Positions 10,753-24,256 of a DNA stretch of 64,000 nucleotides are shown here, one piece after another. The DNA is from Malania oleifera (taxonomy: Eukaryota; Streptophyta; Magnoliopsida; Santalales; Ximeniaceae): contig NC_080423.1 in NCBI RefSeq assembly GCF_029873635.1, positions 90,751,191-90,815,190 on the forward strand. The letters are read 5' to 3'. Each line of letters begins with the position of its first letter. Positions within the stretch are counted from its first letter, which is position 1. The position numbers and the translations under genes are program-made. The notes under the pieces are model-generated. The model was not told the origin of the DNA and ran no database searches. It saw nothing but the letters and a program-made list of their open reading frames with translations.

Positions 10753-11790
10753 TTTTTAGTAAAGTAATTATTATTTTAAACTTATTTTTATTTTTACTTT
10801 TCTAATCATATTTTAATTGATTCAAGTTCTAAATTATTTACGATGCTTGATTAACTAAGATTTAATAGTAACACTATCAAATTATTATTACTTGGTGAAT
10901 GACTAAAGGATGATATATTTATTAATTGGTAATAATTTAATAATAAAAATGAGCATATATTTAAATTATTTTTCTAATTTGTTTCTAATTTGAGAATATA
11001 TCCAAACATGTTACTAGTCTAAATAAAAATATATATATTTAGAATCTTTAAATGAAAAATATGACTTTATATATTTTTTATTTATTATGAGACCATTAAA
11101 TCTTTATGTAACATAAATGAGTGGCCTTTTTATTTTTATTTCTTTTATTTTTTCTATCTTAAGAAGAATGGAAAACTTAATAATGCTGATATAATTTCTT
11201 GTGTCATGATAAAATCATTATATCTATGATAGTTCCGTGACAATATCATAAAAAATAATAATTATCTAAATGATCGAGAATTCGGTTACCTAAAAGAAAT
11301 TTTTTACTTTAACTGTTATAATGGCAGTTAATATTACTTTTTAATAAAATAATAATAATATCTTAACTATTTCACCGACCAAGATGATCCTTACCATTTT
11401 TAAAATATATATGACTAAAATCTATCGCAACATTTTGTACTCCTTAAAGAAATTTCAATGTATAATAATAAATTTATTACTATTTCAAAATCTTTTTCCT
11501 GATTAAAGCTTCTATGAGGGACCACATTCATCGTACCCACCATTCAGAATTTTTATGATATCCTTATCCCGTGATCCCATAATCTCATAATAAATATTCA
11601 CTTATCTTATAATCCTGTTTCATCATAAAAATATTTAAATAAAAAAATTTATAACATTGTAATAAATAAAATTAAAAGAAAAGGGCAAAAAAGAAAACAA
11701 GAACAATGGTGCCTTTTTTTTAAAAAAAAAAATTTATCTCAAGGTACAAATTTTCCTATTTAAAAAAATTTACCTAAAAATAAAAGCTTA
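10753..11790. other. AT-rich intergenic DNA, no gene seen
   Basis: Very AT-rich spacer between the LTR relic and the kinase promoter. I see no coding region, RNA gene or convincing element ends. Confidence 0.6.
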
Positions 11791-11799
11791 CTTTTAAAA

Positions 11800-12931
11800 T
11801 TTATTATCCTTTTCTCCCCTCAACTTCCCACCATACCAAATAAAGGTCAATGATTTTTCTCCACTCACTTTTTTTTTTAAATAATTTTTTCTTTGGTAAG
11901 TTGAGCCCAAAAATAAAAACAAAAATAAGAAAAACAAAAACAAAAGAAAAAAAAAACGAAAAAGAAAAAGAAAAAAAGATGACATATTTTAGCACAGAGG
12001 GAAGCCGAGCCGAGCCAGAAAGAATGGGAACAAGCGGAGCCGTCAGTCGAGAGATGATGAGCTTGTCAGCATTGGGGAGGGCTGGGTCGTCTGAGCATCC
12101 TGGACCAAGAACGTCCAAATCGCTGATGCTGCGAGACCCTCCGAGCCTCATTCCTGTGCGCTCCACGTGCCTCCCTCCCATTGGCTCCGTTCTTTCCCCA
12201 GCATCACTGCTTTATTTTCCTTTCTTTCTCTTTTTCCACTTTAAACCCTGACCGGAACAGCTCCTCGGAATACTTTCATCGGAACGCCTCCGGTTCCTCC
12301 GAGACCCAGCCTCGTCCGCCGGAGAGAATAACGGTTGGAGAGAGAAAAGGCGGAGAAGCTGGCTTTTGGTGCGAAAGATTTCGAAGTGAGAACCTCAAGA
12401 AGCTCGCTTAACCTCCAGCTTGTGATTCTCTTCTTCTCTCTGGATGAAACTCCTATTTTGGGTGGAATTTTAGCTGCAACTGTAAGTTTCTTTTGTTTTA
12501 TGGCCTTTTTGATCCTAGTGTTTTTGTTTTCGTTATGCTAGGATGATTACTGTGCTTCCTGTTTGAGAGAAATTCTCTGATGTTTGAAACAGAGGTTATT
12601 TTCCAAGAAAATTGTTTACCGGTGATTCTGAAGTGTTTTCAATAATCGGAAAGAAATTGAAGACTCGAGGAGATATCGGCGAGGAGGATTGTGCCGTGTA
12701 TTCGAAGGAGTGTTGTTTGTTTTATATTTTGACGATTGGTTCGAACAGGAGCGACGGAAATTGTTGCGAGAATCCAATTTCTCTTACGACAAGAAATGGT
12801 TACTGGAGTCTGTTTTCTCTTTCAATCGAGGAAAAGTTTGCTCCGTAAGTAAGCAGAGGCAGATTCAATTGATTCTTGGATTTTTAGGGAGGAGTGTAAT
12901 GAGATACTCGGGCATAATCTGAGGTTGCAGC
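11800..12931 (+). promoter_or_regulatory. Promoter and 5' leader of the Raf-like kinase gene
   Basis: Base composition rises to moderate GC from about 12000, and a CT-rich stretch at 12205-12240 resembles a plant core promoter/leader. A probable 5'-UTR exon ends at 12481 before the strong donor GTAAGTTTC at 12482. Possible acceptors are the AG at 12593 or the GCAG at 12927-12930, immediately before the ATG at 12932. The frames at 11850-12922 are open by chance and match nothing I know. The exact transcription start and leader splicing cannot be fixed without transcript data. Confidence 0.5.
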
Positions 12932-15900
12932 ATGAGTTGTAGCGTGAAGAACAGAGGGAGAGAAGAGGGAGAGTATGAGCGACCGGTCATCCCCAGGTCG
13001 GTCGATGTTGACCTGAGATTAGTTGAGCAGAATGGGTCGATCGCGGCCCCTCAGTTAACAATTGATGAGAGTCTGCTGGTTGATCCTAAATTACTGTTTA
13101 TTGGGACCAAAATTGGCGAGGGAGCACATGGGAAGGTTTATGAAGGAAGGTGAGTGCAAAATTATATAATAGTGGTCTTCCTTGTGTGAAGCTTTTGCCC
13201 TTGTTTGTTGCTCTACTAACTGCATGGAAGGCATAGTAGGCTAGTAATACTTAATAACTTCTGCACAGTATTGTATTTTTATTTTTATATTTTATGAAAA
13301 ATCTTACGTTTTCTCAATTTGATACAAATAGCAACTGTGCAAGTTTAATGCGTGAAATTTGCTGTATTTATCTGAAAATTGTTGTATTCAGGATTTGCTT
13401 AACAGTGTGGGGAAGTTAATTTGAGCCACCGCTGGCTTATGTAAACAAGGATTTTTGTCACCCGGGCCCTGCAATAGGTTATTCTATAAATGTTGTTAAA
13501 CGAATGTTCTTTTTTTTTTTTGACACTGCAGCTAATTGTAGCAGATTCCATTAAGTTAGAATTGTGGCCAGTTACTGCACTTTTGTCATTTTTGGTGTAC
13601 CTTGCTTCCGGGTTTTTCTGAAAATATGATGACCTGATGACCATTGTGAAAACAGCTTGTACAAACACTGATTTTATCCTGGATGGATATGTTTTTTTCA
13701 TCACATACAGACAAAGATTAAGTTGCTTTTCCTTGTAAATGAGTTCCATTGTCAGCAAATAAATTGTACCCATGTGCTTGTGCACTGAGTGTTTGAGACT
13801 AGTTTGACTAGCACTTGGTGTCCTAGTTATATAGGTGTATAGTCTAATCTATTTCCAGGTATCATGATCGTATTGTTGCAATCAAAGTTCTCCACCGTGG
13901 CAGCACAGCAGAAGAAAGAGCTGCACTTGAGAGTCGTTTTATCCGGGAGGTTAATATGATGTCTAGAGTAAAGCACGAGAATCTTGTCAAGGTGAATGAT
14001 TTAATTAAACTAATATGTGTATGTGTGTTTGCACATTCATCCATCCATTTGATTTATTTTTTTACCTCTCAAGAAAATTGTAGGAGCCTGAAGTGTGGAG
14101 ATGCGAGGGTACAACATTTTTGAATTAGGGCATAGTATCGTTATATTATATGAAGGGTCTTTGAAGTTTTCACATCGTACATATATGTATATGGGTGCTT
14201 GTACTGTAGGATTGAGACCTCTATAGCCATTACATTTGTGTTCATGTGAGTATATAAAAAAAAAGAGAGACAAATGTACTGTTTGTGGAATCACCAGCGG
14301 GGGTTGGATTCTCATACCGTGTGTGTGTACGTGCATCCATCTATGCACATGTATATGTGCTTGTGTAGATACTTAAGGCAGTATGTTTACCTGTAGTTTG
14401 TTGGGCTGTTGACCTTATAGTTGCATGTTCACATATGACTTGGCTTTTTTCTTTCTGGTCATGTTCTATTTCACTGAGAATGCTATGTTTATTTTCTTTT
14501 TAGTTCATTGGAGCTTGCAAGGATCCTTTAATGGTGATAGTTACAGAACTATTACCAGGGATGTCCCTGCGGAAGTATTTGGTCAGTATCCGTCCGCAGC
14601 AATTAGAGCTTCACGTGGCGATAAGTTTTGCCCTTGACATTGCTCGAGCTATGGATTGTCTACATGCAAATGGGATTATACATAGAGATCTAAAGCCTGG
14701 TACTTTATGAATAGTTCAGCTATATAAAATGTTGTTTGTTCCTCAACATTTGACTTTATTTGTTATGTAATGAATCATTTATCTATGTTGATTATATTCT
14801 TTTAGGCTTCATTATCTTTGCATATTGAATGTAAATATCCAGCATATGTTGTAATTTCTCCCTCTTCTGTCAACATTTTCCATTTGTTTATCGAAATATT
14901 TTTTTCCTGATAACATCCAGAATGTCTGGAATATATTATTGTTGAACTGATTTGTAGAATACAATAACAGTACTAATGATCAATGGAATGAATGTTAATC
15001 CATTTTACATTCATTTCTATTTATTTTCATCCCTTCTTTCCCCATTTCTATGCAGATTTCAATTAGGCAATGGCCATAACTGATAGCTCATCCTGACTTG
15101 AGTTCATAGCTGAATTAGATTGTTCTCCATGTTTATGGCTGTGCTTTTATATGTTGTGTGGTCATTTTGATTCAGACTGTATATGAAAGAGGGACAAAGG
15201 GAAAAAGGGCATATCTATACTGACAATATAACCATACCATATAATTTTTGTTGTGTTGATTTGCTTTATGTTTGTCATTGGCTCATTGCACTAGTATGCT
15301 TTTCTGGGTTTGCAGAAGGAATATGCAATTCAACTTGTGTGGCTTTATTCTGTTTACTAAGACTATACGTGAAAATTTAAAATGCAGACAACTTGTTGCT
15401 TACGGCCAATCAGAAGTCTATGAAGCTTGCAGATTTTGGTCTTGCAAGGGAAGAAACTGTGACTGAGATGATGACAGCAGAAACTGGGACTTACCGATGG
15501 ATGGCTCCTGAGGTTTGTGCATTTTGTGTAAAGTTGATCTGAGTGACACTTTGTATGAATGTCTAGAAATTCTAGGGTAGGTTCTATTTATTCATTTTGA
15601 TTGAATTAGTATCATTCAGTCTTTTACTGGTAGAGTTATTTAAATGCCAAAAATCTTTAGGAGAGTGTACATGATTAAATTTTACCCTCCCTTCCTTCTT
15701 TAAAGTTTGACAAAAGATGCTTTCTCAAAGTGATTTCTCTTGGATTGGGGTTTGGCTTAACCCCATGTATCCTATGAAATTTTCTGAAAGAAAAAAATCT
15801 GTCTTTGGATGAAAGAAAAAGATGATATGATTTATAAAGGCAGAAATGCTGCAACATAACTAAGATTTGAGTGATTTTTTTTTTTTTTGGCTTTTTAATT

Positions 15901-18900
15901 TGTTGGATGTGGGTCTTTCTCTGTGAGGAAAACTGATGACATGCCTCCTTAAGCTAGCAAAAGAGTTGATTTAGAGCATCATTGTTTGTGTTTGCAAAAG
16001 ATTTGCTATTTGGATTTTAAGGTTATAAGTGGGCTTTTGATAAATTAAGTGTTAAGTGCTGAATACTAATTACAGAATCTAATTCTGAATGTAAATGAAA
16101 TAGTTTTTGAATCTGAATGCTGAATTATTTTAGTAGTTTGGTAACTAAGATTATGTGTGAGAGATAAGATTTAGGGGATGAGGACAAATGTCTCATGAAA
16201 GACATGGGGTGTTGTGAAATTTGCATTTTTTTAATTGACAAAGAAAAGTTTGATAAATATGTCCAAACAAAGTGATGCAGGGGCAGCATCATGGTTCTGC
16301 AGCCATGGGAGAATTTAGAAGATATAGAAGAGAGGAAGGAAAGGGAAGGGAGGAGAGAGGAGATAGCAAGGGGAACTCACGTTCAGTTCCAATTCAAATT
16401 CATCAATAACTGCCCACATCATGGCTTCACACACTACTTGTAACAAAGCCTCTAAACACATGAAATTACACACATACCCTTAAAACTACATTACATTACA
16501 AACATGCCCCTAGAATACGCAATTACTACAAACAAGTCCCCAAATAAATAATCCTAATACAAGCAAACTACACATACATACTTAAACAACTAAATAACTA
16601 AACACATTTGGGTTTCAGGCCCAATAAACCATTCACCCTATTATTTGACATAGGCCTCCTAATTGGTCAAAATGATCCATCCAAATAGCCGCTTCTTGTC
16701 CTACATTAGGGACCCTCTATTGAAGTAGCAATTGCCAAGATCTCTGGTTCAGTTGGAGGTAATTCATCACCAATTAAGAGGGGGGGGGGGGGGGTGGATG
16801 TTATTCATTTGTGGGCTGTTCGGTTTGATGTGTATAACTGCTTAAGCAAGGAAAGCTTTAATTTAACTCTCACAAGATATGTAGTTCTTAAAAGGTCGGA
16901 AGCAGCATGCGTTGGCATGGACCCTTATGGTACTTGACTAAAACTAGTGCTGGGATGCTTATTTATTTTTATTGTGTTGCAAATTCATACACCTTAGATT
17001 TTATATCTGTATATTTTTACTACATTCTTTTCTTCTGCAATTGTGTATAATCTGTCTGGATAGTTGCAGCCGAATACATCAACATGAATAATTTTGATTC
17101 TTTCTCTCTATACGTCTTCTATCATATTTATATTGCTTATTTGTTTCGTTTTTAATATGCTATAAACTCTTTACTGTGCTTTTGCACACAACATCTAGAC
17201 ACAGTTTGTTCCTGATATTAAGATCTGGGTTGATGAGTCTTATTGTTGAATTGCCTGGTGTTGTTTTCTAAAGCAACCTGCATTTTAAGTGCTTGAAACT
17301 TTCATGAGACCAATATATGTTCAATCATGATTCTCTCCGCCAACTAATTGAATGTGACTTTTGCAGTTGTACAGCACTGTGACTCTGCGTCAGGGAGAGA
17401 AGAAGCATTACAATAACAAGGTTGATGTGTACAGCTTTGGGATTGTTCTATGGGAATTGTTGACTAATCGCATGCCATTTGAAGGAATGTCCAATTTGCA
17501 GGCTGCTTATGCTGCTGCTTTTAAGGTACGGGAAATTATGAGTTACTCTTTCAATTGTTTTTATTAGTTTGCCAGGTTACATTTTGCTGTCATGCTGATT
17601 AAGGATGCCTTATTTAAATGCTATTGTCTCAATATGTAACATGTGCTGATAGCCTGATACGCTGTTCAAATGGGATGAAGTTTGAAAGGCTATACATGCC
17701 AATGCAACTCACGAAACCACGAGAGAATCTGTTTGCATAAATTGCAGCTAACTAAAAATTAAGCATTAATAAATTGCAACTAAATAAAAATGAATCATTA
17801 AGTTTCCAAAAGACAAAAAAAAGTTTAACGTAGATTTAGGTTGAGGCTCTGATTGTCACATATAGTAATCATCTGTTGTGCTGTTTGAATGTGGTGCAAT
17901 AAACACTTTTGTCTGATATGAGTATTCAAAGGAAGTCATAAACTGGAATTGCCAGCTATCTTGCAGATGGCACCTCTACGATGACTGATTTGATTGGGGT
18001 TATTGACCCATACATTTTCCTGTGTCAGTAACATTGCTGCACAACTATCTGTAGGGTTTTCTGTTAAATTTAGTTCTTCTGTATGTTTTTTTCTGTTTAC
18101 TTTTTTTTTTTTTTTGGTCTCTAAAGCCCAATCAAAGGAATGACAAGGCTTGGGAGTTTCTATGTGATTTTGAAAAAAATTTGCGTATCATTTTTTATTC
18201 AGAGCCATTACTAAATTTTGTACAGCTTGCGACTAGAACCAATTTTAACAAATTTATGGAATTTACCTGATTCTTTTCATTTTAAAAAAATTTGGATGGT
18301 ATGTTTATGTTTTTGACCAGTTTTGAAATTGATGTTTAAACTGAGACTAGAACACCCGACATGAATTGCTTGCTATCTTTTTTACTTGCAATGCCACACT
18401 TTTGTTTCCCACTTTTTAGATGGCTAAAATGATTTTCTGATCAAAAGGAAAATGTGGTATTTATTGCCAGCTAGTCGTGCTTTTATCAGTTGAGTCTATA
18501 TGGCAATTTGATTGCTGGAATTTTGTTCCAGACATTGTTCTATTTTTGCAATGCCATGTATTCTCTGTTTCTGTTTTGAGTTTTTGATGAGTGTTGTTTT
18601 CATTTATAAGTGTTTTAAAATTTAAACCATATCTGCTGCGCTAGTCAAAAAGTTCCATTTAGCATGTGGCTGATCTGCTGGTGGCCATTACAGACATTTT
18701 CCATTCCTAGTTGGTATGGCAATGGCACCATCGATCTGGATCATATCACCCTGAATAGCATCCTCTTTTTTAAATTTTTGTCTTGCTTTGACAGAGATGA
18801 GCAACTTAAATGATGGCAATTTGACATGATAGAATAAACTACAGGGTTACAGACATTTTTCTGCGAGTCCTACCCAATTATAATTTATCAATCGTTTTCC

Positions 18901-21330
18901 TGTGTAAATTCTTTCCTTGCATTCAATTTGGTTTTGACTGGTCAAAATGATCTGGGCATCTTTACAAGAGCAACTTAGACTAAGGGAATCTTTCTAAGTG
19001 AAATTGACTTTCTATTTTTTTTTTTTTTGAAGACATTGAAATAGCATTAGTAAAAGTGCTCGTGCTGCATCTAAAATTTTTAATGCATGAGAAAGTTATT
19101 TGATATATGTGGTGAGTGAATTTAGTCAAAGGTTGGGCATAAAATAATAAGTCTATTTACAGCTAAAAATTATTTTTATCTTAAGGCTGTTTACACTGTG
19201 ACGACCCTCCCCTTACCCTTGCAAAACGGGGAGCCTTATGGCCTGAGGATGACCTTTTATCATCTTGTAGATTAGATATGGGATTTGATGGAGGGCTTAA
19301 TCTTTTATTTTAATATGAGTGAGATGTAATTTCAAGCCTTTTCTGTTAAAATTTAGATTTCTGACAAGGACTTCACTAATGTGAACATATTTTTTTTGCA
19401 TGAATCATTCTAGTATAATGAATCATTTTTTTTACAAATTAGATGCTAATATGGCCATATGAGTTTGCATATGATTGAGTTACTTTTTTTTTTTTTTTTA
19501 CATGTTGGATATGGATTGGTTAGAGTCGGAGGTCACTAGGTCCTCTTATAAGATAAAGTCTAGGTATTTTTGTCCACAAAGATTTCATTGATTTTATGTT
19601 GATTAGGATCACTTTTATGGAAAGATTGCTATGGTATTTAAGACAAAGAGAGGGATAAATTTGTCCAATTAAGTTATTTACACTATTTATAATTTTATAT
19701 ACAATACAGATATGGATCTTCTGAAAGTGCCATTGCCTATGGTGGTTTGCTTAGTGTACAAGGGAGGAAAGGGGGAGTGTGTGAGAGTTGGGACGGAGGT
19801 GGGAGGAGTTGGGTTTTGGATGGGTTAGCAGTTTAGTATTTGGCAGTTTAGCACCCTTTAGCTGTGTATGTGTTTGATATCCTAAGACATTTGCCGTTGC
19901 ATGTGCTCTTTTTTGAATCCTTATATCAACCCTTCAACACCACATACAGCTTGGCTAGGTTGCTAGGTGTGTTTTGCATGCATCCATTTGATAACAGTTA
20001 TTATGGTATCGCATGAAGTATATACTTCTGAAATATTGCAAATAGATCAAGCATTGGATGTGTTTGGGATTTGTGTGGTGTGTGTGTGTTTTGGTGTGAT
20101 TTACATGATGTTAATCTAGATTTTGTGCTTTGCTTCTGTCGTGTCTAGTTTGTTAACTTTGTTTACATTTTGTTAAAAAGTGAAACATCAATGTGTAATT
20201 TGAAAAAACAAGAATGAGAATAACATATTGTGGAATCAAAGTATGTGTTGTCAAATGTGTTTTATGGAACCAGGCTTTAAAACGGTGGAAACTGAAAAAG
20301 AAACAAGCAATTTCCAAGTTTTGGGTGGGGGGGGGGGATTCGTAGTGTTTTTGCAATATCCAAGTAAGGATGTATCAAAAAAATTTAAGATGCTTCAAAT
20401 GGCAAAAGGCGTCATTGGTTGGCAGATTTTAACAATCATTATGTTTGTGAGGACATGCATTTCTAAATTATGCGAATTGTACCTGTATTATTGTCTCTGG
20501 TACTTTTGCTACTGTTTTGAAAATCTGGTATGAATGAAGAACAAACATTGTTGTAAAAGGTTTGATGCCAACGCTTGTAGTCTTGTTTCAAGACACCATA
20601 CCAAAGTTTATATGAGCTGTAATAATGTTGTAGTCTCATAGCTTGTTATTCTGGCTCAAAGCATTACCAGTAAAAAAATGGTTGACCCGTGCAATATTAG
20701 CTGCCAGCTTTAGGACAATCATATATGATGTGCAAATCCAACAGTTGAAAGTACATGGTTCTATCCCTTTTATTTCCATTATAAACTCACTACGAAGTGT
20801 AATCCTGCTTAGAAATCATGCTACTGCAACCTAATGGAATAAATGGCTTTCATGACATGCATTGAAGTTAGAATTTCTCCTTCAGGAAAGATGGCATGAT
20901 TATATCATTTCAAAGAATCTATTGTTCACTATGATCCTTTCTTTTAGGCCATCCTCAAAAGATCTCTTGCCGTATCATTTTTTTTAACCAAGATTTATTT
21001 TATTAATAACCATTGTTATGCTGTCATTTAAAAATGCAGCAAGAGAGGCCTGTTCTTCCAGTGGATATATCCCCTGATCTTGCCTTCATCATACAGTCAT
21101 GTTGGGTTGAGGATCCTAATATGCGGCCCAGCTTCAGCCAGATTATCCGCATGCTCAATGAATTTCTCTTCACATTGTCGCCACCTTTGCCATTGGTATC
21201 AGAATCAAACACCATCCAGGCAGCAGAGACAAGTAATGGCACCATTTCTGAGTTCTCTGCACGCACAAGAGGAAAGTTTGCTTTCCTCCGCCAACTTTTT
21301 GCTGCCAAAAGGACAAGGAACACTCAATGA
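12932..21330 (+). CDS. Raf-like (MAPKKK group C / STY-type) protein kinase, six coding exons
   Basis: Coding exons: 12932-13149, 13859-13991, 14504-14699, 15388-15512, 17367-17525, 21040-21330. All introns are GT-AG; the sum is 1,122 nt, 373 aa plus TGA. The cytosolic Ser/Thr (possibly dual-specificity) kinase has a short N-terminus, Gly loop GEGAHGKV (62-69), VAIK lysine K82, alpha-C Glu E103, HRDLKPDN (177-184), DFG D198, [10 protein letters not shown] (215-224) and the substrate-lobe [13 protein letters not shown]. Every catalytic residue is present. The stretch [20 protein letters not shown] is characteristic of the plant Raf-like C group (Arabidopsis At5g50180/At5g01850 type, by recall); substrate and pathway cannot be read from sequence. 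Introns 4 (1,854 bp) and 5 (3,514 bp) are long. The C-terminal tail of about 55 residues is Ser/Thr-rich, then basic. Confidence 0.93.
16265..16800. repeat. Possible repeat insertion in kinase intron 4
   Basis: This part of intron 4 differs in style from its surroundings: a purine-rich GGAAGGAAAGGGAAGGGAGG-type run (16333-16370), then a long A/C-rich stretch without T-tracts, ending at a 14-base G run (16783-16796). The pattern resembles an antisense LTR or SINE-like insertion, but I could not find ends or target duplications. It does not touch exons or splice sites. Confidence 0.25.
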
Positions 21331-22160
21331 GCGGGTAAATTTTTGGGAAGTTTCTTTTTGATCCAATTCAAAGGAAATGGCATGCTATAGTAGATAATTA
21401 CCTTTCACAAATCTGTGATTATTTACCTGAATCACAATGATTGCAATGAAATATGTTGAAAAGAAATGATGTTAATGGGAAAAAACATTCAGAAATAAAA
21501 GGAAAATAGACTACGGTAAATTTTTTAGCTGGCCCAATTATCATTGTGATTCGTAGTTTTATACTAATCAATTGTCATATTTTGGGAATCGATCATTCAA
21601 TTCTGCTAAGTAATTTAATATAAAAATGAGTACTTTAACTAATAGTAGGTGAACATAATTATGTAATTTTTGCTGTAAATTATCTGTTTATTAAGCGTTA
21701 GGTTTGAGATAAGATTTGTAATATTTATATAAAAATCATTAATGACTTATAAACTGCTATCTTTTGCCATTTTCTCCATCCTTAGGTTTTTATTGTTTAT
21801 GATATTTATAGTGCACTTCAATGTACACTAATAATGTTGCAAGGATTAAAAATCGAAACGTTTCAAGTCATGTTTAGTTTGCGGAATAGAATAGAATGAA
21901 AATTTAAAAAAAGAAAGTGAATGAGTAAAAAGATTAGGACTAAGGCTTGATTTTTTTTTTTTGAATAAATAAAATGATCATCATATTTCTACATATACCA
22001 AAATCAATTTAATCTAGAACAGCAGTGGGGCAGATGTGTGTTGCGGTGAGCCAGTTGTTTGTTTTGGCTGAATGTGGTGTTGACAATGGGCTTCGCACGC
22101 TCTGTTTACCCTTCTGCCATGAAAATATAAAAGAGGTAACGATGTACTTCACATAAAAAG
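21331..22160. other. Kinase 3' flank, no further gene seen
   Basis: Contains the expected 3' UTR of the kinase, with AATAAAA-like signals (for example GAAATAAAAGG near 21492), then AT-rich spacer. No coding region or element ends were recognised. Confidence 0.5.
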
Positions 22161-22169
22161 GTTTGGAAT

Positions 22170-22352
22170 GTAAACAACCCTTTTTTTTTTTTTTGGATAC
22201 CTGGGTTTGTTGGGCTTATACTAATCTCATGCTTATGCCAATCGTGCCTACTGCGAGGTAAATTCGGATGTGTGCTGCAAGCGGCAGGATTCGAATTCCG
22301 GATCCACCGTTTAAGCGGTTTTCTATGGTAAGTTCTTACCAGTTGAGCTTAT
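22170..22352 (-). mobile_element. tRNA-derived SINE, first of an adjacent pair
   Basis: On the minus strand the head begins near 22352 with AAGCTCAACTGGTAAGAAC, an RNA polymerase III A-box-like region, followed about 40 bases later by GGAATTCGAATCC, close to the B-box GGTTCGAATCC. The body ends in an A14 tail (plus-strand T run 22181-22194). The 9-base repeat GTTTGGAAT flanks the unit (22161-22169 and 22353-22361) and is a likely target duplication, though 11 bases (GTAAACAACCC) lie between the left copy and the tail. Length is about 183 bp, usual for plant SINEs. Confidence 0.6.
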
Positions 22353-22361
22353 GTTTGGAAT

Positions 22362-22581
22362 TCTTTTTTTTTTTTGGATTATGCACCGAGTTTCCACGTG
22401 TCTGTTTTATGGTCCACGTCACTAATTCCGCGCCCCTTGAAGCCGATCTTACAATTTCAAAGGGAGGTAAATTTCAGGAATCCAGGGACGGAAAAGAACT
22501 TGGGAGGGTTTGAACATCTGACCTCGTGAGAGATACTTTTGTAGCCCGCACTACTACCTGAACCACACCCTGAGGGTTTGT
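22362..22581 (-). mobile_element. tRNA-derived SINE, second of an adjacent pair
   Basis: Minus-strand head near 22580 reads GGGTGTGGTTCAGGTAGTAG (A-box-like), with a B-box-like GATGTTCAAACCC downstream (plus 22508-22520). It ends in an A-tail seen as the T run at 22364-22374. It is unrelated in body sequence to its neighbour and shares the same orientation. A weak target duplication (TTGGAATTCT against TTGGGACTCT) is possible. The 81-residue frame over it is not a gene. Confidence 0.55.
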
Positions 22582-22589
22582 GCTTGGGA

Positions 22590-23856
22590 CTCTTGGCCTA
22601 ATGAATGGTTGTCATCGAATGTGACCTTGAATTTGGAAGGCACATAATTCCCCACTCTTCTCTTTCTAGATTAAGTTTGCCGCCAAAGTTGCTTTTCCGC
22701 TTGGGTAAGGTTTTGTTTGCATTGGTCTTGGGTTTTGTAGTATTTTTTTGTAGTGTCTTGGGGAGTGGTGAACTGTGAACTCTAATTTTGTAAGTTAAAA
22801 TCTTTTCTAATTTTCAACTATGTGAAATTCTAGGTGTGACTATGTTTTGCGTGTCGTATGGTTTTGAGCTATTTATCTTGGAAACAAATTGTTTTCATAG
22901 ATGATATAATATTTTGTACTAAATTTTCTCCCGTGGCACAAACGTTGGCTTAGAGTCGAGAAAAGTTTTGGATCAAAACGTTAGGGTTTGTCTCATAGGA
23001 AGCATCTTTTAAATACAAAATTATTATGAGTCGTCACTTTTGGCCTCAACAATTAGTTTTGCGAGTAAGATTTTAGGACAAAAGGCCCCAGCCTAGCTGT
23101 ACGTAGACTTCTCATTGACTAGGGTGTTGTTGAGAGTTAGAAAGGGAAATTATAGTTTATAGGTTGAGGCTCACCTTACTCGTGCATAATAACTTTTAAG
23201 GGCAAAACTATGTGGCCTTCAGAAATTATGTGATCTTTTTATTGTGGTTTTTTCATTTGTCGGGTGGGCAGTGGGTTTAAAGTTCTGGGAAATTTTGGCT
23301 TATCAGTCTGAGATTCATTTACAAATGTGAGACGATTTTTAAAGGTACAATTATGATGCCTATGAGTCCCAATATCTTGTTTGAGTTTCAAGAAAACTTA
23401 TGCATTTATAGCTATCATTATAAGAATGACGGGAAGATGATGGAAAAGATGGAAGGAGGAAAAGAGAAAAAGAAATTATGTTTTCTTTTCCTCATGTTAT
23501 TTTGATTGACTAAAGAGAAAAAGTAAAAAATGACTATCATTTAATTTGACTAATAAGTTAATTTTTCTACTCATTTTTTTGGTTTTGGGGAGTTGATTTT
23601 AGAGAGGGGGGGCGGGGGGAGGGGGATTTATCTTTTGTCTTTCACTCTTTCTTTTCAGTTTCATTGCACCAAATATTTTTTACTTTCTTTTCCTCTTTTT
23701 TCTTCCTCTTTCCCTTGTACCAAACATTGTGAAAATGAGAAAATTTAAAAACTCCAAATATTATTCAATTTTAGAAACTATATATTAAAACATTTTCAAA
23801 AAAGAAATTAGAAAATTATTCCTTTAATCCGCAGCCTCTTTGTTGTAATTTTGTAG
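22590..23856. other. Intergenic DNA, no gene seen
   Basis: AT-rich spacer with a G-rich tract (GGGGGGGCGGGGGGAGGGGG-like, about 23607-23627). No coding region, RNA gene or element ends recognised. Confidence 0.5.
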
Positions 23857-24102
23857 AGGGAAATTATAAAAGTAATCAGCTCCTCCATATGTAGTTGCGC
23901 CTAGCCTTTCAATTTTTGACATGTGGTATGTGGGCTCACATCTCTTGCTGGGTGTGAAAAAAAAAATTTTAAAAAAATGTTTAGAAAAGGAAATTCTCCA
24001 CTCGTTGATTCTTCTCTAGTCTCTCGCATGTCTTCCCTCTTCCTTTGTTTTACGCCTGAGATTTAGAAAATTGGAGAAGACGATGAAAAATTGGATGCTA
24101 TC

Positions 24103-24249
24103 TATCAAGAAATGAAAAAAAATAATTTTCATTCGTATGTATTCAGTAAACAATACAAGTGGGTATATATACAAATACTTAAGGACAAAACTGTAATTCT
24201 ATTTATCCTAAATACAAACTAATATAACGGAAAAACAGAAAACTTATTA
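24103..24249 (-). repeat. 3' LTR of Ale/Retrofit copia (147 bp)
   Basis: Plus-strand ends TATCAAG...CTTATTA, i.e. TA...TA rather than TG...CA. It differs from the 5' LTR by about nine substitutions and one base of length, so the insertion is not recent. Left neighbour CTATC is the target duplication. Confidence 0.9.
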
Positions 24250-24256
24250 CACCCCC

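Noticed and set aside
11794-12251. Frames of 63-133 codons on both strands upstream of the kinase
   Set aside because: Low-complexity Phe/Lys-rich translations of poly-A/T tracts and leader sequence, no homology recognised.
21024-21323. 99-codon minus-strand frame over kinase exon 6
   Set aside because: Antisense shadow of the last kinase exon.
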